64,000 nucleotides of DNA from Phenylobacterium deserti (GTDB lineage: Bacteria; Pseudomonadota; Alphaproteobacteria; Caulobacterales; Caulobacteraceae), in NCBI GenBank assembly GCA_943332615.1, contig CALQQB010000017.1, forward strand, positions 1 through 64,000. Direction: 5' to 3'. The position numbers were made by a program, and so were the translations under genes. The number at the start of each line of letters is the position of its first letter. Position 1 is the first letter of the stretch. The notes below the pieces were generated by a model, which was not told where the DNA came from, ran no database searches, and worked only from the letters and a program-made list of their open reading frames with translations. This document shows positions 38,229 through 48,674 of the stretch, in pieces.

Positions 38229-38400
38229 CGCTCGCCGATGAGGGCCGCGATCGGGCCGTTGCGCTCAAGAGGCGATCCGCTGTGGCTCGTCCTGGCGGGT
38301 GAAGGCGTATCGAGCCCATCTCTTGCCGGGTTCGCTTGGACTGCGTGGCGGTGGTGGCAGGCGAACGGCAAGATGTCTCCAGATATGGCCACACGGCGGC

Positions 38401-39189
38401 CTATTTGAGATCCGGGCTGGCGGCGTGGTTCCACCAGGCCAGGTCGGAGTGGGCGCGCAGGTCTAGCTCGAAGGTCCAGGCCGAACGATGCTGGTGCGCC
38501 AGGTGGAAGTAGGTGTTGGCGACCTCGGCGGGCAGGATGAGGCCGTCGTGCTCCAGACCCTTGTGCTCCCGCAGCGCCTGGAAGCGCTCGGGACCGAGCA
38601 GCTTGCCCAACGTATCCGGCGCATCGACGGCGCCGTCGATCACGATGTGCGCGACGTGGATACCCTGTCTGGCGTACTGCGCGTTCAGCGACTGGCACAG
38701 CATGCGCCGCCCCCCGATGGCCGCGGCGTGCGAGTGCTGGCCCGCGTTGCCGCGCATCGCGGACGTGGCCGACGTGACCAGCAGGACCCCCGAGCCGCGT
38801 GCCTCCATGTAGGGGATCAGCACCTGCGCCAGGCGGAAGAGGCCAAGGGTGGCCATCCGCCAGCCCATCTCGAAGGCCTTGAGGGAGGTGTTCGCCAGGC
38901 CCCGGTCGCCGATCTGGGCGCCCAGATTGAACACCGCGACCGTGATCGGGCCGACATTGGCCTCGATGTCGGTCACCAGTTGCTCGATGCTGCGGTCCTC
39001 GACCGCATTGATGATGTAGCCGCTGGCCGAGCCGCCCTCGGCCTCGATGTCTGACACCAGCTTGTCCAGTCCGGCCTTGTCGCTGCGGCGTGCGAGGCAG
39101 GCGTGGTAGCCCTCGCGGGCGAAGCGCTTGGCCACATTGCCGCCGATGCCGGCGCCGGCGCCGAGGACGAGGCAGACGGGCTTGGTCAT
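38401..39189 (-). CDS. Short-chain dehydrogenase/reductase, atypical active site
   Basis: 262 aa from the ATG at 39189 (MTKPVCLVLGAGAGIGGNVAKRFAREGY). The Rossmann motif GAGAGIGG is present and FNLGAQ replaces the common NNAG. The catalytic Ser region is LLVTSATSAMRGN. The position of the YxxxK pair reads HSHAAAIGGRRML, so the catalytic Tyr and Lys appear replaced. The C-terminus LRAHSDLAWWNHA is unusual. It lies divergent from a TetR gene across 82 bp with a shared palindrome. It may be a non-catalytic or atypical SDR in the Rieske-oxygenase cluster. Confidence 0.75.
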   Translation of the reverse strand: MTKPVCLVLGAGAGIGGNVAKRFAREGYHACLARRSDKAGLDKLVSDIEAEGGSASGYIINAVEDRSIEQLVTDIEANVGPITVAVFNLGAQIGDRGLANTSLKAFEMGWRMATLGLFRLAQVLIPYMEARGSGVLLVTSATSAMRGNAGQHSHAAAIGGRRMLCQSLNAQYARQGIHVAHIVIDGAVDAPDTLGKLLGPERFQALREHKGLEHDGLILPAEVANTYFHLAHQHRSAWTFELDLRAHSDLAWWNHAASPDLK

Positions 39190-39245
39190 GGTCTTGTCCA
39201 GTGCTCGGATAGGATCGCGGGGAGGGACGGCGACGGGTTGCATTC

Positions 39246-39261
39246 TGGACCAGTCGGTCCA
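39246..39261. promoter_or_regulatory. Candidate TetR operator TGGACC-N4-GGTCCA
   Basis: Perfect 6-bp inverted repeat with spacer AGTC in the 82-bp gap between the divergent SDR and TetR genes, 10 bp before the TetR start codon. Typical for autoregulation of both genes. Confidence 0.6.
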
Positions 39262-39271
39262 CTATGCAAGC

Positions 39272-39886
39272 ATGACGCGTTCACCGGAGTTCGATCGGTC
39301 CAAGGCCGTGGACGGAGCGTTGAGGCTGTTCTGGCGAAAGGGCTATCAGGCCAGTTCGCTGACCGACCTACTGTCGGCCATGGGCATCGGCCGCAGCAGC
39401 TTCTACGCCACGTTCACCGACAAGCGTGGCCTGTTCATCGAGTGCCTCGACCTGTTCGCCCAGCGGACGCTGGACCTGCTCGAGCGCGCCCACGATGGGT
39501 TGTCGCCGGTGGATGCCTTGCAGGCCTTCTTCGAACGCGACTTCGTGGGCGCGCGCGGCGCGCGCGGCCAATGGGGCTGCATGCTGGTGAGCACCGTGCT
39601 CGAGATGGCGGGTGTCGATGATGACCTCGCCGCGCGCGCCAGTCGTCACCTGGACCGGGTGCAGCAACTCTTCCGGACCTTCCTGCAGGACGCCGGCGCG
39701 CCCCCGCCGCTCGCCGGGGACCTCGCGGCCCTGCTGATGCTGGTCAATGAGGGCGTCCGGGTGTCCAGCCGCCGCGAGCCGCCCGACTTGGGGCGCCTGC
39801 AGCCCATCGCCACCATCTTCCGCCTGGTGCGAAGCGCCATCGCCAACCCGATCGTCCCCGAGCTCACAAGAGAGATCACGGTATGA
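39272..39886 (+). CDS. TetR family regulator of the Rieske oxygenase operon
   Basis: 204 aa from the ATG at 39272; an upstream in-frame extension runs through the operator and SDR start and is rejected. The helix-turn-helix is GALRLFWRKGYQASSLTDLLSAMGIGRSSFYATFTDKRGLF, with the C-terminal domain ending in LVRSAIANPIV. Its stop overlaps the Rieske gene start (ATGA), so regulator and oxygenase are co-translated. Autoregulation through 39246-39261 is likely. Confidence 0.9.
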   Translation: MTRSPEFDRSKAVDGALRLFWRKGYQASSLTDLLSAMGIGRSSFYATFTDKRGLFIECLDLFAQRTLDLLERAHDGLSPVDALQAFFERDFVGARGARGQWGCMLVSTVLEMAGVDDDLAARASRHLDRVQQLFRTFLQDAGAPPPLAGDLAALLMLVNEGVRVSSRREPPDLGRLQPIATIFRLVRSAIANPIVPELTREITV

Positions 39887-41112
39887 GACACGACCTCCAG
39901 GTCGAGATCCTCAAGGAGCTGATGCAGCAGCTCGACGAGGGCCGGAACGTCGACGCCGGCGTGCAATACCGTATGCCCACGGCCGCCTATGTGTGCCCCG
40001 ATCAGGCAGCGAAGGAGTGGGAGGCGTTCTTTCGCAACCACCCCCAGCTGATCGGCCTGTCCCAGGACCTGCCCGAGCCGGGCACGTTCTTCACGATAGA
40101 CGACTTCGGCACGCCCTTGCTCGCGACGCGCGACAAGCACGGCGTCTTCCGCGCCTTCCTCAATGCCTGTCGCCATAGGGCAGTGAAGGTGGCGAGCGAG
40201 CCGCGCGGCAAGCGGTCGATCTTCATGTGCCCCTTTCACAACTGGAGCTACGCCAACACCGGCGACCTGATCGCCATCCCCAACGAGGATCACTTCGGCG
40301 CCATCGACAAGTCGTGCCACGGCCTCATCGCCCTGCCGGCTGTCGAGCGCGACGGCCTGCTCTGGGTGCATCCCCAGGCCGATGGTCATCTCGATGTCGA
40401 CGACCTGCTGGGCGCGGAGCTCTCGGCGGAGCTGGCGTCCTACGGCCTGGCGGGGCATGGCTTCGCCGGCGCGACGCCGATCGTCGGCGACCTCAACTGG
40501 AAGTTCGCCAACGACACGTTCGGCGAGACCTACCACTTCGCAAAGCTGCACAAGGACACCCTTGGCCGCGTGTTCTACGGCAACAACCTGCACTTCAAGG
40601 AGTTCGGACGGCACCACCGCTTTGTCACCGCCAGCCGCGGCATCGACGGGCTCCGGTCGCTGCCGGAGTCCGAGTGGCAGATCGCGGGGAGCACGTTCGT
40701 GCTGTATCACCTGTTCCCCAACATCCAGCTGATCTGCAGCACGGAAAGCGCTACGCTGATCCGCATCTATCCCGACCCCGCCAGTCCGGGTCGCTCGATC
40801 ACCCAGGTCGGCTTCTACTTCTCGCCCGAGACGGCCGCCCAGGCGGCGGCGCGGGATGCCGCCGGCGTCGACCCGCAGGCCGTCTACGACCACACGAATG
40901 AGCGCCGGGGACCGAGCCTGCAAGGCTCGTTCGAGGTCTTCAAGAGCACCATCGAACAGGAAGACTATGTGATGGGCGCCCTCCAGCAGCGCACGGCCGA
41001 GAGCGGCCAGCTGAAGGCGGTCATCTTCGGCCGCAACGAACCGGCGCTGCACCACTTCCACCGGAACTATCGCGAGGCGCTGAACCAGGCCCCGCTAGAG
41101 CCGGTAGGGTAG
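39883..41112 (+). CDS. Rieske non-haem iron oxygenase, alpha subunit
   Basis: 409 aa. The 2Fe-2S Rieske ligands are Cys96 and His98 (CRH) and Cys116 and His119 (CPFH). Mononuclear iron ligands are His218 and His223 in ETYHFAKLHKDT (HX4H); the third ligand, an Asp, is expected near the C-terminus. The family oxidises aromatic rings or demethylates side groups and needs a reductase, which is not encoded next to it. It is coupled to the TetR gene and followed 17 bp later by a DUF1330 gene. Substrate unknown; the SDR neighbour could act on the product. Confidence 0.9.
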   Translation: MRHDLQVEILKELMQQLDEGRNVDAGVQYRMPTAAYVCPDQAAKEWEAFFRNHPQLIGLSQDLPEPGTFFTIDDFGTPLLATRDKHGVFRAFLNACRHRAVKVASEPRGKRSIFMCPFHNWSYANTGDLIAIPNEDHFGAIDKSCHGLIALPAVERDGLLWVHPQADGHLDVDDLLGAELSAELASYGLAGHGFAGATPIVGDLNWKFANDTFGETYHFAKLHKDTLGRVFYGNNLHFKEFGRHHRFVTASRGIDGLRSLPESEWQIAGSTFVLYHLFPNIQLICSTESATLIRIYPDPASPGRSITQVGFYFSPETAAQAAARDAAGVDPQAVYDHTNERRGPSLQGSFEVFKSTIEQEDYVMGALQQRTAESGQLKAVIFGRNEPALHHFHRNYREALNQAPLEPVG

Positions 41113-41129
41113 AGGGCGCGGACCGAACC

Positions 41130-41441
41130 ATGTCCGATGTTCCTGTCTACGCCATCGTCAACCTGACCGTCACCGACGCGCCGGTTTACCGCCAGTACGA
41201 GAAGGGCTTCTTCCCGCTGCTGAAAAAATATGGCGGGGAGTTCGTCACCTTCGACGACGAGGCGTTCACGCTGGAAGGCGAGGCGCCGCGGAGCGGCCGC
41301 ATGATCATCTTCAAGTTTCCGTCCGAAGCCCAGGCCCGCGCCTGGTATGCCGATCCCGACTATCAGGCGCTGTCCGAGCATCGCCGCGCCGGCACGCGAC
41401 TGGAATTCCTGACGATGGTGCGCGGTCTGCCGCCACGCTGA
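41130..41441 (+). CDS. DUF1330 domain protein
   Basis: 103 aa. The small dimeric alpha+beta barrel family is recognised from YAIVNLTVTDAPVYRQYEKG, the GG-F-TFD turn (KYGGEFVTFDDEAF) and IIFKFPSEAQARAWYADPDYQAL. Molecular function is unknown; such proteins commonly sit in catabolic operons and may bind or rearrange small hydrophobic products. It lies 17 bp after the Rieske gene, so is probably the last gene of that operon. Confidence 0.88.
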   Translation: MSDVPVYAIVNLTVTDAPVYRQYEKGFFPLLKKYGGEFVTFDDEAFTLEGEAPRSGRMIIFKFPSEAQARAWYADPDYQALSEHRRAGTRLEFLTMVRGLPPR

Positions 41442-41521
41442 ACGCTTTGGGCGCTACGTTCACGCACCGACCCGAACACGCCCGCGGTGCAATCATGAAG
41501 TGACAAGGACGGGATCAACCC

Positions 41522-42133
41522 ATGACCAAGCCTAAACTGTTCGGCATCTCGGGCTCTCGCGCGATCCGCGCCATTTGGGGCATTGAGGAAACGGGCATCG
41601 ACTATGAGCACGTGCCCGTCAGCTATGGCGCTGACTCGAAGGCGGCAGGCTATCTGGCGGTCAATCCCAATGGCCGCATCCCGGCCTTGATCGACGGCGA
41701 GCTGCAGCTGTTCGAATCCATGGCCATCAACCTCTATCTGGCGAAGCGCTATGGCGGCGCGCTCTACCCCTCTTCGCCTGAGGACGAAGCGCGGGCCTGG
41801 CAGTGGAGTGTCTGGGGCATCAGCGAGATTGAACCGCTGCAGATGCAGATTGTTGTCCAGAAATTGTTCACGCCAGAGGACAAGCGTGATCCGAAAGTCG
41901 TTGAGCGCGCCACCAAGGCGCTGCAACGGCCGCTGAAGGTGCTGGATCGCGCGCTGGAAGAGCGCGACGGATTGGTGGGAAGCGCCTTTTCGGTGGCGGA
42001 TCTCAATGTGGCCGCGGTGATGTACCTGATGAAGATGATCAGCTTTGACTATAGCGATCATGCCAACGTGCAGCGCTGGGCCGATGCCTGCTATGCCCGC
42101 CCCGCTCTGGCCAGAGCGGTGGCTAAACCCTGA
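41522..42133 (+). CDS. Glutathione S-transferase family protein
   Basis: 203 aa. Thioredoxin-fold N-terminal domain with LFGISGSRAIRAIWGIEETG, the cis-Pro segment NPNGRIPALIDGELQLFESMAINLYLAKRYGG, and a helical C-terminal domain with SAFSVADLNVAAVMYLM. The glutathione-activating Ser is probably in SGSR. AAGGACGGG precedes the ATG. It follows the DUF1330 gene by 80 bp and may detoxify electrophiles from the same pathway. A short hairpin with four Ts follows at 42174. Confidence 0.9.
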   Translation: MTKPKLFGISGSRAIRAIWGIEETGIDYEHVPVSYGADSKAAGYLAVNPNGRIPALIDGELQLFESMAINLYLAKRYGGALYPSSPEDEARAWQWSVWGISEIEPLQMQIVVQKLFTPEDKRDPKVVERATKALQRPLKVLDRALEERDGLVGSAFSVADLNVAAVMYLMKMISFDYSDHANVQRWADACYARPALARAVAKP

Positions 42134-42173
42134 TTCACAGCGGGGGGCGAGGTGACGGATTGAGGTCGCCCAA

Positions 42174-42194
42174 GTCCCGGCATGTCGGGATTTT
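42174..42194 (+). terminator. Intrinsic terminator after the GST gene
   Basis: Stem TCCCG/CGGGA with loop GCATGT, extended by a G-T pair, followed directly by TTTT. It lies about 40 bp after the GST stop codon and before the convergent tRNA gene. Confidence 0.55.
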
Positions 42195-42236
42195 CCGGCG
42201 CCGCGGCCACCGACAAGCCGAATAACAGGGACTGCG

Positions 42237-42313
42237 TGGCGGCCCGGAAGGGACTCGAACCCCCGACCTTGGCTTTAGGAAAGCCCTGCTCTATCCGGCT
42301 GAGCTACCGGGCC
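42237..42313 (-). tRNA. tRNA-Arg (anticodon CCT)
   Basis: The minus strand folds as a tRNA: acceptor stem GGCCCGG/CCGGGCC (7 perfect pairs), D-arm GCTC...GAGC, anticodon loop TTCCTAA giving anticodon CCT (reads AGG), T-loop TTCGAGT, discriminator G, and an encoded CCA. It is complete and lies between the GST gene and a DUF4331 remnant. tRNA 3' ends are common integration sites; no duplicated attachment site was found in the window. Confidence 0.95.
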
Positions 42314-42592
42314 GCACGCGCTGGAGGGTCCTAGCGCATGGCGGGCGGTTTGCACAACCGGTGGGCGGATCTATCAACCTTGAGAGGAATTCGCACCCCT
42401 TTAGGATGAATTAGGCGCGATACCCTGCGCAGTTCGGGTCGAAGACCAACCCACGTTGGGGTTTCCAGCGGTACGGTTGGCCATCGCCTTGGTCGTGTCC
42501 CAGGTGACGCATGACGGTGACGGCGCCCGCCCGGCGCAGCGCTCAATGTTCAGAACCGCCTGGATCAGCCGAGGTCGCCCGACAGGCCCAGC

Positions 42593-42973
42593 GTGGCCAA
42601 CAGCGTGGCGCCCGACACGCTGAAGATGGACCCCAGCCAGCCGGCGGGCTTCCCCAATGGCCGACGCCTCATCGGCCCGGTGATCGACACGGAAGTGGCT
42701 TGGCTGTCCCTTGACCTGACCAAGCATCCGTCCGGCGCCTTGGCCGAGCCGCCGCTGGGTCCGGAGGCCAATGACATCCCGCTGGCGCCGGGCGGGTCGA
42801 CCTTCAACTTCCGCACCGGCGCGCCTTCAGCCCATGTCCAGGTCGATCGGATGAGGCAGCCGGCGGTGGCCACGGCGCTGATCAGGTCGACCCTGGCGGT
42901 GCTCGCCAACGCCCCGCAGGACGACGTCGCCAAGGCGAACCTGGCCAGCTGCGCCCGGGCGATGCGTTCGTAG
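42593..42973 (+). pseudogene. Fragment of a DUF4331-family gene
   Basis: A 126-codon frame starting MANSVAPDTLKMDPSQPAGF and continuing PNGRRLIGPVIDTEVAW matches the end of DUF4331 proteins (RPNxANxxLxxDPSQPAGFPNGRRL), normally near 450-550 aa. Later RMRQPAVATALIRS resembles another DUF4331 block that usually comes earlier. Family similarity begins before the first ATG (about 42575). No signal peptide or ribosome site is present. I read it as a rearranged remnant beside a tRNA gene; a short expressed protein cannot be excluded. Confidence 0.5.
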
Positions 42974-42984
42974 CCGGGGCCGGG

Positions 42985-44247
42985 TCAGACGACGATGCGG
43001 ACGGGGAGGGCTTCATAGCCCTTCACGAAGTTCGAGCGCAGGCGTTGCGGCGGGCCGACGACCTCGATGCGCCTGAAGCGCGCCAGGATCTCCTCCCAGA
43101 CGATCTTGAGCTGCATCTCGGCCAGGCGATTGCCGACGCAGCGGTGGATGCCGAACCCGAACGCCACATGTTGGCGCGGACGCTCGCGGTCGATGATGAA
43201 CCGGTCGGCGTCGGGGATCACCGTCTCGTCGCGGTTGCCGGAGACGTACCACATCACCACGCGGTCGCCCTTGCGGATGGTCTTGCCGCCCAGCTCCACG
43301 TCGCGGGTCGCGGTACGCCGCATGTGGGCGACCGGGCTCTGCCAGCGCACAATCTCGGGGACGGCGGTGTCGAGCAGGGCCGGCTCGGCGCGCAGCCGGT
43401 CGTAGGCTTCCGGATAGTCCTGGAAGGCCATCAGGCCACCGGTGATCGAGTGGCGCGTGGTGTCGCTGCCGGCGACGGTCAACAGGATCAGGTTGCCGAA
43501 ATAGTGCTCGGGATTATCGCCCTTTCGGGTCGCGGGATCTTGGCTGAGCAGCGAGATCAGGTCGCCTGCCGGCGGCGCATCCTTGCGTGCGTTCCACAGC
43601 TCCATGAACGGCTGGACCATTGGCCAGAATGCGGCCTGCCGGGCCATCAGCTGCTCCGGCGTCGAATCCGGCGCGGGCATTTCGAGGATCATATCCGAGA
43701 TCAGCGGCAGGTTCCGGCGCTGCTCGAACGGATAGTCGAACAGGGTGGCCAGCATCTGGCTGGTCAGCTCCACCGAAACACGGTCGACGAAGTCGAACGT
43801 CTCGCCCACCGGCAGCTCGTCGAGAATTCGGGCGGCGCGTTCGCGGATCAATGGTTCCAGCGCCACGATACCGGCAGAGGAGAACATCGGGGAGACGACC
43901 CGGCGCTGCGCGTCGTGGTCGGGCGGGTCCAGGGCGATGAAGCTGGAGCCTTCGCGCGGCTCCTTGGCGTCGCTGATGAGGATGCCGCCGTTATCCGAAT
44001 CCGAGGAGAACGCCTCGTGGTTGGAATCCACCGCAACGATGTCCTCGAAGCGGGTCACCGACCAGTAGGCGCCGTACTTGCTGTTGGCGCAGTAGTGGAC
44101 CGGGTCCTCGGCCCGCAGGCGCTCGAACCAGGGCCAGTGGGTGTCGCTGGTGAACAGCTCGACGTCCGAGACGTCGAAGTCGGCGAGCGGGGTCGCATAG
44201 GCCCGCGTCCGCGCATCCTGAGCGATCGTGCTTGCGTCGTCGGCCAT
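42985..44247 (-). CDS. Cytochrome P450, CYP153-like
   Basis: 420 aa; the ATG at 44247 follows GGGAGG. P450 hallmarks: I-helix LTVAGSDTTRHSITGG, ExxR in VPEIVRWQSPVAHMRRTA, and the haem loop FGFGIHRCVGNRLAE with thiolate Cys370. The C-terminal WEEILARFRRIEVVGPPQRLRSNFVKGYEALPV strongly recalls CYP153, the soluble terminal hydroxylases of alkanes and fatty acids, though sterol-type bacterial P450s are an alternative. No ferredoxin/reductase is directly adjacent; the FdxA gene at 45168 is a different type. It is convergent with the DUF4331 remnant. Confidence 0.87.
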   Translation of the reverse strand: MADDASTIAQDARTRAYATPLADFDVSDVELFTSDTHWPWFERLRAEDPVHYCANSKYGAYWSVTRFEDIVAVDSNHEAFSSDSDNGGILISDAKEPREGSSFIALDPPDHDAQRRVVSPMFSSAGIVALEPLIRERAARILDELPVGETFDFVDRVSVELTSQMLATLFDYPFEQRRNLPLISDMILEMPAPDSTPEQLMARQAAFWPMVQPFMELWNARKDAPPAGDLISLLSQDPATRKGDNPEHYFGNLILLTVAGSDTTRHSITGGLMAFQDYPEAYDRLRAEPALLDTAVPEIVRWQSPVAHMRRTATRDVELGGKTIRKGDRVVMWYVSGNRDETVIPDADRFIIDRERPRQHVAFGFGIHRCVGNRLAEMQLKIVWEEILARFRRIEVVGPPQRLRSNFVKGYEALPVRIVV

Positions 44248-44299
44248 GCGTGCCTCCCAGGGCGATCCGGCAGATTTGCGCGACTGCGCCGGCTGCACA

Positions 44300-44330
44300 A
44301 ACGAAAACGCCCGGCGGTGAGGCAGGGCGT
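44300..44330 (-). terminator. Intrinsic terminator of the CarD gene
   Basis: On the minus strand ACGCCC-N12-GGGCGT is followed by TTTTCGTTTG. It lies 27 bp after the CarD stop codon and before the P450 start, so it separates the two units. Confidence 0.65.
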
Positions 44331-44357
44331 ATCGCAGGTTTCGATCGTGGAAGGCGC

Positions 44358-44873
44358 TCAGGCCGCGGCGGCCTGTGTCTTCACCAGGGATTTGTTGAGC
44401 ATGGCGATGGCCGCGTCGCGGTCGATACGCTCGATAGCGGCGACTTCGCGGGCCATGCGGTCCAGCGCGCTCTCATACAGTTGGCGTTCCGAATAGGACT
44501 GCTCCGGCTGGTTCTCGGCGCGGTGCAGGTCGCGCACCACTTCGGCGATGGAGACCAGGTCGCCGGAGTTGATTTTGGCTTCGTATTCCTGGGCGCGACG
44601 CGACCACATGGTGCGCTTCACCCGGGCCCGGCCCTTCAAGGTGGTCAGCGCCTTGGAGACCACGCCGGTCTCGGCCAGGGCGCGCAGTCCCGAGGCGCGG
44701 GCCTTGGCGGTGGGCACGCGCAGCGTCATCTTCTCGTGGTCGAAGGTGATCACATAGACCTCGAGCTGCAGACCGGCGACTTCCTGGACTTCGACCCCTT
44801 GCACCTGACCCACGCCGTGGGCCGGGTAAACGACGTGATCGCCAACCCCGAAATCATGACCGGTCTTGCTCAT
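44358..44873 (-). CDS. carD: CarD-family RNA polymerase-binding regulator (CdnL type)
   Basis: 171 aa from MSKTGHDFGVGDHVVYPAHGVGQV; AAGGTG precedes the ATG. The N-terminal RNA-polymerase-interaction domain has the VVYPAHGVG turn and the C-terminal helical domain has KRTMWSRRAQEYEAKINSGDLVSIAEVVRDLHR with the conserved Trp. CarD/CdnL stabilises open complexes at rRNA and growth-related promoters in Caulobacter relatives. The ferredoxin gene lies 294 bp upstream on the same strand, a common alphaproteobacterial order. Confidence 0.95.
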   Translation of the reverse strand: MSKTGHDFGVGDHVVYPAHGVGQVQGVEVQEVAGLQLEVYVITFDHEKMTLRVPTAKARASGLRALAETGVVSKALTTLKGRARVKRTMWSRRAQEYEAKINSGDLVSIAEVVRDLHRAENQPEQSYSERQLYESALDRMAREVAAIERIDRDAAIAMLNKSLVKTQAAAA

Positions 44874-45167
44874 AGGTAGCACCTTTCAAATCGTCCGCGG
44901 ACGCGCGCGGAACCTAACCCTCGGCGCCTCCGCGACAGCGACAAAACCATCCCGTCCGCGAAAGCGCCGCGGCGGCGTTGTCACTGTGAAACGGAAGCTG
45001 ACCTCTTAAGACACCCTTCGCCCGTTCCGACAGGTCGCCAGACGGCTGTTCTTGTTCGATAGACCGACGTGGGCGAAGCCTCGGTGTCGTGTCATTGGGG
45101 ACATTAACACAAAAACAAGCTGAATGAAAGGCTTGGGCCCGCCGGGGGCAGGGCGGGCGGGTTGTGT

Positions 45168-45509
45168 CTAGGACCCGCGGCCTGGCTTCTCGGAGAAGTA
45201 CTTCTCGAATTTGCCCTCTTCCCGCTCGAACGCTTCAGCGTCCGCGGGGGGCACGCCCTTGACCGTGATATTCGGCCAGACCTTGGCGTAGTCGGTGTTT
45301 ATCTTCAGCCACTTGCTGTCGGGATCATCCTCGGTGTCGGGCTTGATCGCGTCCACCGGGCACTCGGGTTCGCAGACGCCGCAATCGATGCATTCGTCCG
45401 GGCTGATGACCAGGAAGTTCTCGCCCTCGTAGAAGCAGTCGACCGGGCACACCTCCACGCAGTCCATGAACTTACATTTGATGCAGGCGTCGGTGACAAT
45501 GTAGGTCAT
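45168..45509 (-). CDS. fdxA: Seven-iron ferredoxin FdxA
   Basis: 113 aa. Cys9, 12, 17, 21, 25, 40, 43, 46 and 50 have the spacing of Azotobacter-type ferredoxin I, which holds one 3Fe-4S and one 4Fe-4S cluster. The C-terminal extension [18 protein letters not shown] is typical of the alphaproteobacterial FdxA. Cytoplasmic electron carrier; partner unknown. It is followed by CarD and preceded by the S4 protein gene on the same strand. Confidence 0.96.
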   Translation of the reverse strand: MTYIVTDACIKCKFMDCVEVCPVDCFYEGENFLVISPDECIDCGVCEPECPVDAIKPDTEDDPDSKWLKINTDYAKVWPNITVKGVPPADAEAFEREEGKFEKYFSEKPGRGS

Positions 45510-45637
45510 CGGAGGTGGTCTGGCCGCCTTTGCTGGAGGCCGGGTTTTTCACGGCCCGGGCGGCAGATGTCAATCCGACAGGCCCGCAGGAATTCTGCCG
45601 ACGCCAATAGGCCGCGGCGTTCCGCCGAAGGTTGGGC

Positions 45638-45922
45638 TCAGGTTTCGTCGATCGTCGAGTACAGCGTTTGGGCTTCTGGCGCCGCGCCGCGACGTTCACC
45701 CAGGCCCTCAATGGTCACCGCTATCAGCCGGCCGCCGAGGGCGAAGACCAGCTGGTCGCCGATTTTCACCGGGCGGGCGGGCTTCTCCAGCCGGCTCTGG
45801 TGGCCGGCGCGGGTCAGGCGCACGCGGCCGGCCTCGAGGTATTTGGCCGCCAGCGAGCGGGTCTTGAAGAACCGGGCGCGCCAGAGCCAGACGTCGGCGC
45901 GGCAGGCGTCCGGCTCGCTCAT
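45638..45922 (-). CDS. S4-domain RNA-binding protein (Hsp15-like)
   Basis: 94 aa from MSEPDACRADVWLWRARFFKT; AGGAG lies upstream. The S4 fold motif RADVWLWRARFFKTRSLAAKYLEAGRVRL is clear and the basic tail matches short heat-shock S4 proteins, which bind ribosomal RNA of stalled large subunits. It is between the helicase gene (62 bp upstream) and FdxA, probably one operon. A longer upstream frame overlaps the helicase gene and is not supported. Confidence 0.88.
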   Translation of the reverse strand: MSEPDACRADVWLWRARFFKTRSLAAKYLEAGRVRLTRAGHQSRLEKPARPVKIGDQLVFALGGRLIAVTIEGLGERRGAAPEAQTLYSTIDET

Positions 45923-45983
45923 CCTGCTTCGCTCCTGGCGGAGCTTCGCAGGACAGGTCCTCCGAAGCCTTGGCGAAGGAGGA

Positions 45984-48527
<2,544 letters not shown>

Positions 48528-48674
48528 GGGTTCAAGGTGGGATGGCGCGGGGAGTCGGGCAAGCGCCGCCGTCGCCGCACCTGCCAACCGCCGTTCGCCG
48601 CATAGGAATTGCGCAGACGCAGCCGAGCGCTAGGGTCGCGGTCAATGCTCCCGACCTTTTCCTCCGGAACCCCC

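Noticed and set aside
38220-38236. Hairpin GGCGAG/CTCGCC over the stop codon of the second TonB receptor
   Set aside because: Only 6 bp, contains the stop codon and has no T-run; too weak to call a terminator.
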